Source: Cymbidium sinense
Lineage: Eukaryota > Streptophyta > Magnoliopsida > Asparagales > Orchidaceae
DNA: 64,000 nucleotides
NCBI GenBank assembly: GCA_021442155.1
Contig: CM038214.1
Coordinates: 21,477,808-21,541,807, forward strand
Reading direction: 5' to 3'
The notes below the pieces were generated by a model, which saw only the letters and a program-made list of their open reading frames with translations, was not told where the DNA came from and did not search any database. This document shows, in pieces, positions 9,294 to 23,209 of the stretch (the first letter of the stretch is position 1; each line of letters starts with the position of its first letter). The translations under genes were made by a program, and so were the position numbers.

Positions 9294-12279
9294 GATGGAG
9301 GAGATTTTTTCCTAGAGGGTCTTTTGGATGACCCTTCTCCAAAAGACTATTCTTTTGTCATTTGATTTTAACTTTCTAGAAAGCTTTTAGTTCTTCAATG
9401 CTTTTCTAGTTTTACCTTTTGTTCTTATGGATTTTCTATTCCTCCATGGCTATATTAAGTATATTATCATAATGTTCTTCCTCTAATTTCTCTCTTTGTG
9501 AGTTTAATTCTTCTTCCTTCTCACTGGTCAAGGCTAAAGTTATCGCTATTTGCTTGTTTTGTTCTCAAATATATTTTGGTGCATTGGATTAGATGTAGTT
9601 TGTTTAGTGATGCCAATTGTAGAACCTATCTTAACCATGGATGCGTTGTACTCATTGGTGTAATTGATGGTAGAATTCAATAGGTTATTCATACCTTGTT
9701 GTTGACTACAAACTAGAATTATAGGTGCTAGTGATGTGTTGACTAGTGGAATTCCATCTTCATTGAAGGTCTCATTAAACTGATTTATGTTTGGTTGTTT
9801 AAAATGAAAATTTATCTCTTTGATATTGTTGTTATTAAGTAGTTAGATATACTCCATATTTTCCCTAGATTGTAAAGGAAGAGCTAAAAATGTGTTACTA
9901 TAAGGGCTTTGTAATCTCTTAGACATAATTAAAATATAATCTAAATTTAAATTGCTCAAACCAAACACTTGAACTAACTCAGCTTAAATTAGGAAGTTGA
10001 GTTAACCTAAGACATTGACCTTTGTTCAAACACCACATTAGACTTTGAAAGGATAAATTCTAGCCATTTCTTTGCACATGAGCTATTGTTTTAGCATTAA
10101 AAGAAATGAAAGAAAGTCATGGAAAGAGAATGTAAAATAAGGAAAAAGATACAAACTTCCAAAAAAACAAAATCCCTTCACATCTCCTTCTATCACTCCA
10201 CTTACTTGACTTTGGGGTGATCTCAACTCAACCAACTCACTAATGAATCTAAGCCAATCCAAACTAGTTGTCCACCACCCAAATCATTATTAATGGTGCT
10301 TTTTAGCCACCATTAAAGGGAGAAGAAGAGAGTCTTCGTAAGCTCTCCTTTTTACATCCTATTCACTATCACCTAAGAAGTTAAACTAAACCTTCCCCTT
10401 ATTTTTCACACACAAAACACCAAAATTAATTAAACTTTAGTGGGTGGTGACACTCTATAGTTGGAGCAATTGAAAGGAGACAAGCGAGCAAATAAATAAA
10501 GGTTCATCTCAACCTAAAGAATGATTTTAAATCAAAAATCATTTAACATTAGTTTATGTGAGATAATTTTGAATCTATTAGTCAAACTCTAGGTATTGGT
10601 GTTTTGTGAATAAAGTTCTCACAAAACTAAGAAATAACCTTAGATCCCACTTTCCCTTTCAATTTTTAGTGATTTCGGTGCAAAAATGGAATTTTTTGGG
10701 AGATTACTAGAAAACCACCATTAAGGGAAAAATTTGTCAACCCCTCCCCTTATTTCTTAATGGCTTTGAAGAAGAAAAGCTATGGGGCATCCATCCTAGT
10801 TGATTCGGATGGATGAACATGATTAGATCCTCCAAAAATAGATTTAAACTAGATATAATCTAGATTGTTAGATCTTTCATTTGTCTAGGTCAAACTGTTC
10901 CTTACCCATGTTAGCTCCATGTGGTCAAATCATACATTGATAGATATAAATGAAACTCAATCAACTTTGATTGGTTTATGTGAAAAATAGGGGGATTTTT
11001 GGATTTAAAATCGTAGAATAATCTATTGAACTTAAAATCTTCAAATTTTGTTGGGTATTTTGAGACTAGTTTATATATTATAAAAAAAAAGATAATTCTT
11101 TATTTCATCCCAAAATTCTAATTCAATTAAAGTAAAAATTTTAAGGATTGAAACTAGTGATAATCTCTACCTACCATAAAATATTCAAGTCAAATGGGCT
11201 TCTAGATTAAGGTTTATAAATTTTTAAAGTTTATTATCTAATTTTGAGTAAATAATTAATTATAATTTTTTGAAATTATATGAACTCATAATATTTCAAG
11301 TCACAATAATGAATATCAAGAAATATAGAAAAATATTTAAGCTCTAAAATTATAAGTTCTCAACTACATTAACTTAGAGATTAATTAAAACTCAATTAAT
11401 TAACTTAATTATGCTAAATCTATAAATTTACAAAAAATTAAATAGCTAAAAAAATACAAATAACTCCTCTCTCAATTCACAATCTATTGAGGAATCAAAC
11501 AAAATTTAAATATCAAAATATATTAGATATTTTGGCATTAATTTAAAACTATTAGAAATGATAATTTTTTACTCATAAAATATAAACCCAATTGAACTAA
11601 AATTTTGGATATATACTTATTGTAAATATCACTTTATATATATACATTTCAAGACAATCAAAGCCCTAGTCCAATAAGAATCATTTTTTAGATATCTTAA
11701 GGTTAATTAAATTAAATAATTAGTATAAAATTATAAAAATTACAAAAATACATTAGAGTGTCTCAAAACATTTTCAAAACATTAAAGACCCTAATAAAAT
11801 TAATTAAAGACTCTAGATTTAATTAAATCAAAATTACTTAACTATGGCTTCATAGGGCATTAAAATTCAATGAATTGAATTAATTAAGTCAAAAATTCAA
11901 AAGTTCATAGAAATTCAACAATTAAGCCAAAAAATATAAATAATCATTTTCTATATTCATATTTTAGAGAAAAAATTTAACAAAATTAAAAGCTTTAAAT
12001 TTTATAAAATATTTTGGCTTTAATTTAGATATTATCAATAAAGATAATTTTTAACTTACTCCCAAAATACAAAGTCAATTGTATTGAAGTTTTGAGGTAG
12101 AAACTTTGTGCAAATATCAATATAAAGATTTCAAGTCGTCAAAGCACTAGATTGAGAGTTGTAATTTTTAGATATATTAGAGATATTTACATAAAATAAT
12201 TAATATAAAATTCATGAAATCATAAAAATACATTAAAATGATTTAAAACATCTTAATAACATTAGAGACTTTTGGGCAT

Positions 12280-14830
12280 TTGTTGACTTCATGAGCCCCA
12301 CCTATAAGATTGATTTTGATCATAACAAACACATGTTCAAATACTAGTAATCAAGTTAAATTTAAGTGTATAGAAAAATTCTTCGATTCTAAGTTCTTCA
12401 GTCAATTTAGAATGCTAAAGCTATTGGATATGAATTGGGTAGAAATTTTTTTAGAAATTACTATATTAATGAAAATGAAATCCTCACTAAGATAAGATAA
12501 ATGATTCATTCATTTTTAAATTGTTCATTCTAAAATTATTTATATTTTTTCTATGTCTTAATATTATAATTATTCATTAAGTTATCCATTTTGGATAGTA
12601 TAAACTAAATGCATAAAAATAAGTTCCATTAAATGTGTATTCAAGCAAGATAAATTATGTTCAAACTTTATTAAATTATTTCCATCCAATTCATAATTTT
12701 TATTCACATTTTTGTTACATGAAAATTGAATTATCCTAAAATTATCCTTTTTCTTTTATTCTCCCCCCTATTATTCTTTCTTCTCTCTCATATTATTATT
12801 ATTTTCATCTTAACATTGGTTAGGTCAAATGTTTTAATGGATTTTGTGTAATAAAATGTTTAAATTTCATTCAAAAAATTTTCATATAATATTCTCATTT
12901 TTCATATTTTAAAATTCAATTATTTAAATTTATGTTGAATTATTTTGAATTATTTTTTGAATTTAAACTTCTTTATTCATGACATATATATAAATCAAAT
13001 CAAACTTTTGTGGAATACTTTAAATGGAAGTATGATTTATTATGATTATTTAGAGCTTGATTAATTTATCAAGTTATTTTAACTTTAAATTCAAATCATT
13101 CTTTAAAATAATTCCTTTTAAATTAACCCATTTTTTGGAAAGTATTTAAAACTAGTCACTTTGTTTTAAATTTAAATAAATTTGTATATTATTTAAAAAT
13201 TTAATAGATATAATATAATTAGCTTTGATCAATTCATGGATTTAAATTTCATTAACTTGTATTGAAAATTCATTTATCAAATATTTCGTTTATATATATA
13301 TATATATAGGTTATGTGATGGCTTATTAATATTTTCTTGCCTTAATATTAGTACAAATTAGATTGTGAGTGCAAAAATATTTTAAAATTGAGAGTTTGAT
13401 TTATATCTTTCTTTTTCCTTATTTTAATTTCTTGTTGGGTTGTACTTACAAAATTAAAAAAAGTACATGCTAGGTTGTACAAGCCTATTAAAGTGAGTAT
13501 GTGTTGGGTTGTACTTGACTGTGAAGGAGATTATTGGAGATTTATTGTAATCTCAATTTTAATTTAATGAATTCCTAGCCTAGGTTTTAGGCATGGACAT
13601 AGATCAGTTTGGGGTTTGACGAACCATAAAATCTGTGTTTTCTTTCTTTACTTTCCTACACTTTACTTTTCTGTATTTCACATTTTCATTTCACTAAACC
13701 ATTATTATTAAGTATGTAAATTTTCTAAAATTTATTTTTAAAACCCAATTCAAGATCTTTTAAAGTTCATTCATAGCAACTTGTATTGTTTACTTGCATT
13801 AAATACTTGATTGAAGATTTTATTTCAATTTAAAGTTAAAGTGAGCTCTCTTTCTATTAATATTTGATTGCCTTAATATTAGTATAGATTGGGTTGTGAG
13901 TTTAAAAATATTTTAAAATTGAGAGTTGGATTTATATCTTTCTTTTTTCCTTATCTTGATTTCTTATTGGGTTGTACTTACAAGTTAAAAAAGTATATGT
14001 TGGGTTGTACTAGCCTATTAAGGAGAGTATGTGTTGGGTTATTGATGAAGGAGATTATTGGAGATTTGTTGTAATCTCAACTTTATTTTAATGAATTCCT
14101 AGCCTAGGTGGCTAGGCATGGACATAGATCGGGTTTGGGGTTTGACCGAACCATGTAAAAATCTCTATGTTTTCTTTCTTTACTTTTCTACACTTTACTT
14201 TTCTTGTATTGCCTTTCAGTCATTTCATTTTACTAAAGTATTATTATTAAGTATGTAAGTTTTCTAAAATTTATTTTTAAAACCCAATTCAAGATCTTTT
14301 AAAGTTCATTCATAGCAACTTGTACTACTTACTTGCATTAAATACTTGATTGAAGATTTTATTTCAATTCCAATTTAAAGTTAAAGTCAACTCTCTTTCT
14401 ATTAATATTAGCTTGCCTTAATATTAGTATAGATTGGGTTGTGAGTGTAAAAATATTTTAAATTGAGTGTTAGATTTATATCTTTCTTTTTTTCCTTGTC
14501 TTGATTTCTTGTCAGGTTGTACTTACACGATAAAAAAAGTACAAGTTGGGTTGTACTTGACTGTAAAGGAGATTACTAGATATTTGTTGTAATCTCAACT
14601 TTATTTTAATGAATTCCTAGCCTAGGTGGCTAGGCATGGACATAGATCGGTTTTGGGGTTTGACCAAACCACGTAAAAATCTCTGTGTTTTCTTTCTTTA
14701 CTTTCTTGCATCTTACTTTTCTTATATTTCTTTTCTATCATTTCATTTCACTAAAGCATTATTATTAATTATGTAAGTTTTCTAAAATATATTTTTAAAA
14801 CCCAATTCAATTCTCTTGGGTGTTATAGCT
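12280..14830 (+). mobile_element. Copia-like solo LTR with internally triplicated 3' part
   Basis: The left part (from about 12282, TGTTGACTTCATGAG, then GATTTTGATCATAACAAAC) resembles the start of plant Copia LTRs, which often read TTTGATGATGACAAA. The right part contains the usual downstream LTR phrases GAATTCCTAGCCTAGG, AGGCATGGACATAGATC, TTTGACC.AACCA.GTAAAAATC and CCCAATTCAATTCTCTTGGG. No primer-binding site, gag or pol follows, so it is a solo LTR. It interrupts a roughly 480-bp tandem array; subtracting about 2.55 kb restores that spacing (12009 to 15046). The exact ends and target duplication could not be fixed. Confidence 0.65.
13323..14815 (+). repeat. three tandem copies of an approximately 540-bp LTR segment
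   Basis: The phrase TTGCCTTAATATTAGTA begins at 13337, 13868 and 14413, giving periods of 531 and 545 bp. Each unit repeats the same series: TGGGTTGTACTTAC, GGAGATT.TTGTAATCTCAA, AATTCCTAGCCTAGG, GGCATGGACATAGATC, the AACCA.GTAAAAATC block, and ACTTGCATTAAATACTTGAT (absent at the end of the last copy). Copy 3 lacks a short middle piece near 14540 and stops at 14815. Copies differ by scattered substitutions and small indels, so the expansion is not very recent. Confidence 0.9.
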
Positions 14831-17800
14831 AAGTAAAAGAATTTAACCACACCTCTTAGATTTGATTAGATATCATTTAATTTAGAGTTTAATAAAAGGC
14901 TAAATTTGAATTACTTAATTTAATTAACCTAGAACTTTAAAAGTTCATAAGAGATTAACCATTTAGTCAAAGAAATATGAATGACCCCTATATGCATTCA
15001 CTTTTTCAAAGGAATCTAACAAAATTGAAAATCTTAAAATTTTCTAGATACTTTAGAAATAATTTGAAAATTATAAAAAATGATAATTTTTAATTACTCT
15101 TAAATTGTATGCTTAATTAGCTTAAAATGATTATAATAAGTTCATCATATTAGTGTACACTTCCCATAAAATTCTCATGGAATTTGAGCTATCGAATCAA
15201 AAGTTAGGAATTTTAGATTGCATAATGATCAAATTCACTCAATAATTAATTAAAAAATTCTAAAAATTGTCCAGTTTGTACTTTAATGTATATATATACT
15301 TTGCTAATGTGAAGACACTTAAGAAAAATTATCAAGCTCTCTGGTTATTATTGAAACTCAAATCACCAATAATAGGATTAATTAGTAATTAATAATTCAT
15401 TAAATGGCCTAGGACATACAAAATTCATAACTATGTTAATCTCTAAAAATTATTATTAACCCTTCTTTATGCTTAGATAATGGAGAGCTCTACAATGAAA
15501 TCAAAAGTCTCGAATAATTTTTTGGAATTTTGAGTGTAATTGCTTAATTGGGATTTTTCTCATTTATTTAATTAATAATAAGATATATGCCCAAATGCTT
15601 TAAAATTTTAAGGTGTATTTTATTTACATTCATGTACTTTTAATTTTCTCATAATTCATAAGCTTATATTTCATGCTTTGTTAAATATTTTATTCTATTC
15701 ACATTAATTGGATTTAATAATTATTAAAGCTTAATAAATCATAAAACTCAGGTTTCGGGCTTTTCAATCATTTAATGAATATAGAGGGACATGGGAGAAT
15801 AATAGGTTCAATGTTCTCTCCCCTGATCATGTTAATTACCATAGTCAATTAAAATCCTTTAATTAATTTAATTATTCTTAAGTGATCTTATGGGCATATG
15901 TTCAATCCTAGAGTTAAGGAGTTGAATGACTTCCTTTATGATGTTTAATTAGCTTCTCATTAGCTTGAATGCACACAATTGATTCATATACGAGTTATTA
16001 TCTTAAATAATTTTGTAAAAGGGTAACTATGCTTATTTTCAAAGTATGGACTCAAACGTGGATTTGCATTGCATCCTCTACTTTCAAGATATTATAACTA
16101 TTAAATATCTATGTTAATTTAAAAAGATAAATATTTTAATCATGTGTATGTTCAATGAAATATTATGGTATATTTTGTTTGGAAACCCAAGATCATAGGG
16201 CTACTAGTTTGAAGGAAGTTTTTACCTCTCATCTTTGGTATAAAAATGACAAGTACCTATGGAAATGCTAAGAAGTATACATGTATATTATTTTTTAGAT
16301 ACAAATGCAAGCATAGATATATGTCAAATCTAAATACTTAAATCACTTCAATATAAATATATATACATGTGTATATATGTAGGTATGTTTGGAATTATCT
16401 TTTCTAAAGCTATAATATATATGCATAAATGATTTTCAAAAATGAATATAAGATACTTTCCAACATAATAAAATTAAAAGATATTTTTAAAGAATGATAT
16501 TAAATGAGAGGCATAATGAATATCATGATGGAATTCTTAAGTTATTTTTTTAATTCCAAGAAATGATTAATAAGGATTATAATATTATTTAATCTTAATC
16601 CAAAAATTAAGATCTAATTAAAATACAATATTTAATTAAATCAACTAAAATTAAGAAAATTCATCTATTTGATTTCATTAAGAGTAGGTGTGGGGAAAAA
16701 TTTATGACACCATAAAGATTTTAGGAATTTCTTATTTAGGTAATTAAATGCATCATTAAGGAATAAATATATTATCTTGAAAGATAAATATGTTATCCTA
16801 TAATGGATTTCAAGTACTTAAAGAGGACTCCTAATCCTAATGGGTCTTTTAATATTCCACATATTTTTTCTCTTGAATGATATGGAAAAGTAGGACAAGG
16901 TTTATTTCATGCCAAGTTTGCAGTTCCTTATAAGGGCAAGCCCCTATAGTTAATTACATTCTAGGAAGATAGGAAATTCTTTCTATGAACACTCTCAATA
17001 AATAAATAGACTTTTATTTTTATTCAAAGCTTGTCTTAAATGGATGTTGAATTTAGAATTTTAATAAAGAATGGTTCAAAGGGAAAGACTTCTTTTTAGA
17101 GGCCAATTGAGATTGAGTAGGAAATGCTTAGGAAATGCTTATAGATAATTGGATACTCAGTAAGCATTTTAACTATCCTATTATTAGGCTTTACATTTTT
17201 GAGAAAAAATTTAATGAAATTATGAATAGAAATTTTATTAGAAATTAGGAACTTAGATTCTAACAGTATACGACTACAAAAATGCCTAGTAGTTGAAGAC
17301 TTATTCCAATAGGATGCTTTGAACCATATGTTTGTAAATGCTTCTAACATATGTTAAAGGATAAACCTAATATAAATTTATTGAGAATTATTAGCTCTTT
17401 TCCTATCATAGAAAAATGAACCTATCATTGACTCTTTTGGACTTATAACCTAAGTGGAAAGGTTACCAGCTAACACCACCTAAACAATTTTAAAAACTAT
17501 GAGTCCAATCTTATGTATGAATAATGGTTAAGCTATTAAATTTAGAAAAGAAGCTAAGAACTTAACTTACTCCATAATGTTTGACATGTTATGCACCTAA
17601 CTAATGTAATAAATTTTTACTTTTATATATTTGACTCATAATTCATTTTAGATACTTTGGGTATGTAGTTTGTGCCTACAATGATATATGGTTAGAAATG
17701 GTCTTGGGCTAAATAAAAATAAGAAATCACATTTTCCCTAACAAGGTTATTCATTCTCAAAGGTTAGATGCCCCCTTATGTGCAATGAGTGAAGCACCTA

Positions 17801-20800
17801 ATTCAAGGAGAATGAATAATATGCTCTCGTGGTTCACAAAATCTAATTATTTCTAGATATTTTTATGTTATTCATAAGGCTTTCAATTAAAGTAAGGTTA
17901 TGAATTTTTATTTTATATTTGAGTTATTTAGTTTTCTAGAGCCTAACCGTGCATTTCATCACGAGCACAACAAAAAAAGAAACCTGGAAAAGGATACATT
18001 TATATTTCCCCAAAATAAATCAAGCCAATTTAAATTAATAAAATAGGCCAATGTGCTCATTATTATACACCCAAGAAGAAAGCGAAAATGGGTAGTTGAG
18101 CTCTACCCTCATATAGCCTGACCTTCTAAAAGTTTTGATCTATAGGGGGTCTTCTGTTAGGATCAGCACCTTTTTCAGAGTCCTTCACAAGCTTCATAGG
18201 AGACCACCAACTGGTAAAGTAGACTCCTACTATTCTTATATCCCATGGATCCTAACTTCATTCTAGGCTTGCATTACATTTTAAAATATTATAAATAAAT
18301 TTATAATCCCTCCAAAACAAGTGTTAATAAATACACACAACATACCAACATTTATATTTAAAATATACAGGCTAAGCATTAGTTGTCTGATAAGGCCATC
18401 TATCTTATTAGGCTATGCTTAAGCATTTAAGCAACACCTGCAAGCAAACAACATTTATTTTATATTTATTATAGCAACCCATTTAAGTATAACCTCCTGC
18501 AAAATATAGCATTAGCCTAAAAGAATGCCTAAACATCCATACTAGCGGGCCAACAATCCTATTTATCTAGTCTAAAATAATACACCACAAAATAAAAAAA
18601 GCATCATATTATCCCACACCACAAAACATCACAGATCATCGATCTAATCAAATCTAGGGTCGGTGACCAAGCATTCTAGTGTATCAAAAGAGGGGCTTAT
18701 GTGGTATGATTGTACTAGGCTTTTGTTTAAGCTCAATTTAAAGTTTTGGTTTAGCTTAAAATCTAATCTTTTACTTTTTATAATCTTATTTCATAGGTAT
18801 GTGCCATTGTTAAACAAAGGTTCAAGGTATCAGGACCTCCTTTAGACTAATAGCCTTGTGACTTAGGGTGTCCAAATTATATATAATATGATAACTAGTT
18901 ATGAAATGTTTTAGAATCATTTGGTTTACTTTATTTTATTTTTAAAATTTTTTTAATTTAAATTTAAAATTATTTGATGATTTCATCAGTTTATTTTCAT
19001 TGTAGGTTTATTTTTGTGTTAAGGTTGAAATTTAAGTTTTAAAGAATGAAAAATAAAATAAATTTTACTTGAGTATAACCAACTCTATTCAATCATTCTA
19101 TATCCTAGTTTAATGATATTTTCATCCATTTTAAGGGTCAAACTAAGATCCTAAGTATCTTAATCAACCACTTTTGAATTCATTTGAATGATTTATTTTT
19201 GTGTTTGATTTGAATAATGTTTTAATTTTCTTTTAAGGTTAGAGTTCATGTAATGTAATGTTATTAAGATTTGGAGACTTCATTCTTAATACCTTTCTTT
19301 TGTCTTGATTAATGTTTCTTTAGTTTAGTCTATTACCTTTAATTGGAATTCAAAATGTTTCTTTAAGTCTTAATTAAAAGTCTATCTTGTCATAATTTTA
19401 TTTAATTTCATTTTAATTTAATTTGATATCAAATGATTTGATTCATTTATATTTTATGTTATTTAATTTTTATATTATTTAAGATGTATATAGTTTCAAA
19501 ATTTAAACTTATATTTATCCTTATGCTTCTTATGATTTGATTGAAGTTTCTTAATTTAATTTATGGACTTTGATATATAATCTATAATTAAGATTTAAGG
19601 TGTTTCCTTAAATATTAATTAAGAGTTCAATCATATATCATGATTAAATTTAATTTGATGTTTACTTTTAAGTTCTTCTTGGATTCAAGTGATTACATTT
19701 ATTTATTTTTTGCCATTTACCTTTTAAGTTTTATAAGTTGTGTATAGTTTCATAGCTTGGGTTTCTTTTAATTATTGAATGTTCATTTAATTGTATATGT
19801 TATTTAATTTATTAGAGTTGATTTCATTTATTTGTTTCATTAATGTTTAGTTTCATTTGACTTAAATGAGTTAACTTAGTCAATGTAAGTTGATTTTTAT
19901 TTCATACTTAATTTTATGTTTTGATTTCATGACTTAGCATTTATGCAATCCATTATAATTCAATTTCATAATTTTAAATAATTCATTAACCTTGGAATTT
20001 TTAATTTATAATTTAATTCGGTTTTAATTGACTATTATACATTAAAAAATTATTATTTTATTGTATCTTTAAAAGTAAAGTTTTTTTAGTAATCATTACC
20101 TTAGAAAATGAGCTACTTTGGGCACCAATCCAAACTCAGGCCATTTCAAACTTCTAGGTTATTTAGATTTAGTAATTTGATTAATCATTTTTATTTGTAT
20201 TTGGAAACATTATTCATTAAAATTAAAAAAATTAAGTAATCTCAATATTAAAATGCTATATTTGGGTATGAAATTTAGAGGTTGATTAACATTAATTTTT
20301 AATTAAATAATTGGTTTATTATAATCTTATTAATTTAATAATTCAAGATTTAGTTAATTTCTTATATTCTTAATTATTCTCTAAGCCTTAAATGCATAAT
20401 TAATTAAATTCCTTTACTTCAGATGATTAAGTAATTTTTCTTAAGTATTATGATGTTATTGAAGATGTTTTGAATTGGTTTCATAAAATTTTATAATTTC
20501 TATAATTTTTGATTTATTATTTCATTTAAATTGACCTAAGGATTGAAAATTCTACAACATATGATTGAGAGGTTATTTAGCTTTGAAATCTTTATGAAAA
20601 TTTGGGTTTCTAGCTAATTTAATCTACCTAAAGTTTCATCTTAATAAGATGTATATTTTAAAACTACTTAAGGATTTAAGTACTTCAATAAAACCTAAAT
20701 TAAGCCCTAATTGGAAGGAATTCTTTTGGTATTTTTAATTTTCCTTGATTCCTCTTTTGAAGATAAATCCATCGATGATTTATTTAGAATTTTTGAAGTT

Positions 20801-22032
20801 TGGTTGAATTATTATGATTTTTCAAAGTTTAGATTAAATATTACATCTAATTAATCCATTTAATTACTTAATTATGTTATTTTGAGGTTTATTAGTTTCA
20901 AGAGAGGTTTAATATTTTATTAGGTTCATTAATGTATATTATAATGTTTGGGATTGATTCTATGCTTTTTTTCTTAATTTTTTTGAGCTATTATAATTTT
21001 AATTTATTAAATTAATGTTTTAGGACTAAAAATTTCGAATTCATTAACTTGATACTAAATAAATTCCCAAATTTTATTCTAAGGTGTATTTTACCCTCAA
21101 TTTCAATTACCCAAAGTTTAGTTTTAACTAGATTTATATTTTGTGTTTAATTTAAGTTTGATTATTTTTAATTAAATCTAAATTAACCCAAAAATATATA
21201 ATAAAAATTGTGGAATTTGGCTTTAATGAATTCCTCTCATTGAGATGAAACCATAGAGTCCTTATTTACATTTTTTTGTTGAGTATTTTATTTTTTATAA
21301 TTTTTTAAAGTTCTACCCTTTTTTAGTATTTTTTAAACTCAAAAAATCCTTTTTTTTTTAAAATAGTCAATGCCACATGTCATTAATGTTGCACCACTTT
21401 ACATGTGGTGACGCATGATTCAACCACACAGGATCTACATGCATCCTACATTATTTGGCGGTGGGGATGTGGTTCGATCTGGGCCATCTAGTTAAAGATC
21501 AGATGACCTTAGATCATCCCATGGTTTCTTTAAGATGATTAATCAAGCAATCCAGCTAAAACATGAACGTTCATTCCATATAGAATGAACGGATGGTTGT
21601 GATTTCATATTCTCCATTTGCAGAGGTGATTAAGCACCGTCCAGTTTTCACAACTAATCACCAATAATTTATGCAATGAAATCACATGATTATGATTGCA
21701 AAATGAACAAGAAGTGGTTTTAAAGAGATCTATGCAATTTGATCGATCCTAGGGTTTACTTCACTTCATAAATGACAAATGCCATGTAAAAGGGGTTAGC
21801 TTCAGTCATACCTTACTGGCGTCAAGTCTCAATGGTGGTTTGTATTTCAAAACCATTCAAGGAGGTGATACAAAACTTTTAGAGGAAGAATCATCCTTAC
21901 GTCTCTTTGGATCAACGTGGAGATGGATGTCCACCGTGGCTCATAGGATTTGGAGTCAGGTGCAATCGTGGGAGCTTGGGAGGGGGGGAAGGTATGTTTG
22001 TGTGCAATTTCACTTGGAGAAGGTGATGGAGT

Positions 22033-22034
<2 letters not shown>

Positions 22035-22077
<43 letters not shown>
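22035..22077 (+). repeat. (AG)n microsatellite
   Basis: About 21 uninterrupted AG units lie inside copy 2 of the long repeat. They create an apparent Arg-Glu repeat in one frame of a 105-codon open stretch (21840-22157), which I do not regard as a gene. Confidence 0.95.
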
Positions 22078-22080
<3 letters not shown>

Positions 22081-23209
22081 TATTCTTCTTCTCCTTTTTT
22101 AAGTTTGGCCTAGAGCTACTTCATTGGATTTCAATGGAGGTTGTCAACCATAGGTAATTGAACTCTAATGATGGGGCTATAAGGTCAAACATTTTTTGAT
22201 TATCTTTTCATTTAACTTAATTTAATTTATTTCATTTGTTGGATTAGATTTAGATTTGAGTTTCAATTGTGTTTGTTTAATGATTTATGATAATCTTCAT
22301 TAATTAATTCTATTTAATTTGAAATTAAATTTTATTTCTTCACAAATGAACCCATCTTAGATTAAGTTAGGTCTAATTAATTTTAATTGTTTCATTTGGT
22401 ATAATTAAAATGTAAGTGGATTTAAATTATATTTGGGGTGATTTAATTTAATTAATTTGATTATTTTTAAGATTAATTTTGAAGTTTAACCCACCTTAAT
22501 CCAAATTGCAATTTATTTGGGATAAATTTTCAAATTAGTCAATCTCAATAATTAATTAAATTATGTTCATTTATAACTTTCAAATGGTTTTGGATGGTTT
22601 GTTTAATGTAATTCAAATTTTCTTTTCATATAGATTTTAAGAGGATTCATTTGGGTTCATTTGGATCAAATGATCTAATTAGCCCATTTAAAACCTTACT
22701 AATTTTATATTTTTTTAGATTAATGTTTAAACATATTCATTTGATGACTTTGAGTCCTTGGAATGATTTAATTTAGTTAAATTTTGAGGAATTGACCTTC
22801 GACTCACTGGGGCCCAAATAGGTCAACCCTAGATCAAGTGACTTAATTGATCATCTTGACCTTCATTCATATTTATTTTTTTAGGTTTGTTTATGTTCAT
22901 GTATTGCCTTTATGTTTTTTATTTAATTTTACTTAGTTTTCATTTTATTTTAATTTCTTTAGGTTTAGTTAATTTTGAGCTTAAGTAGGATAGTTAGGTT
23001 AACCATCCTAATTACCTTAGTCTAAGCTCACTTGGATTTAGATTTCAAATAGAATGTGTTTGATTCAATCATTTGTTTAGATTTAAGTTTGGTTTGGATT
23101 CACCAAAACCTATCCTAGAAGGATTCACTAGGTCACCATGAGTAGTGTCCTAAGTGTCTAATCAGAAGGCTCTTAATATAGGATTAAGTATTCTAATTAC
23201 TAAGATTGA

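Larger units (their letters stand above)
5182..9928 (-). mobile_element. degenerate L1-type LINE with target-site duplications, minus strand
   Basis: The element occupies about 5192-9918. TTAGACATAA is found at 5182-5191, just before a poly-T run (the poly-A tail of a minus-strand element, 5193-5200), and again at 9919-9928, which I read as the target-site duplication. On the minus strand the order is endonuclease (9293 to about 8350), reverse transcriptase (about 7955-6900) and an RNase H-like end (about 5460-5270), as in plant L1 elements. All frames are broken. A loosely open stretch at about 9630-9926 before the endonuclease could hold ORF1 remains, but its ATG falls inside the duplication, so I do not call it. 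Host sequence on either side joins well when the LINE is removed. Confidence 0.85.
11040..15350 (+). repeat. degenerate tandem array with a period near 480 bp
   Basis: Related landmarks recur at about 11055, 11528, 12009 and 15046. Each is an ATATTTTGG-like start followed by a TAATTTAAA.. and TGATAATTTTT block, then a TAATATAAAATT..TAAAAATACATT.A block and an ATTCAAAAGTTCATA block. The first steps are 473 and 481 bp. The last becomes about 487 bp after removing the inserted Copia-like LTR. This is an internal repeat of the copy-1 long element. Similar blocks appear in reverse orientation near 20440-20830. Confidence 0.6.
4250..16500 (+). repeat. long non-coding AT-rich repeat, copy 1 (interrupted)
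   Basis: This stretch has no coding signal of its own but is related to two later copies. 4321-4440 resembles the reverse complement of 23140-23260 (shared AGTGTC.TAAGTGTCTAA, CTTAATATAGGATT and ATGAGATCAATAA segments). 15171-15200 resembles 26200-26230, and 16180-16260 resembles 27340-27420, in the same orientation as copy 3. A LINE interrupts it at 5192-9918 and a Copia-like LTR at about 12280-14830; with both removed the texture is continuous. The right part contains a degenerate array with a period near 480 bp. It probably derives from a very large LTR retrotransposon or its LTR, but no gag-pol domain was seen. Boundaries are approximate. Confidence 0.6.

Noticed and set aside
9640..9926. 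LINE ORF1 starting at the minus-strand ATG 9926-9924
   Set aside because: The ATG lies within the proposed target-site duplication, so the frame would begin outside the element, and it has early stops and no gag-like motif.
13889..14074. 61-codon frame within the tandem LTR units
   Set aside because: The equivalent region in the other two units is interrupted and the sequence is LTR, not coding.
13323..14815. CRISPR array or satellite DNA
   Set aside because: Units are about 540 bp with no short repeat-spacer pattern, and their phrases are those of Copia LTRs.
21840..22157. 105-codon frame with an Arg-Glu repeat
   Set aside because: The repeat is the translation of an (AG)n microsatellite inside non-coding repeat DNA, and no homologous frame was seen in the mirrored arm.
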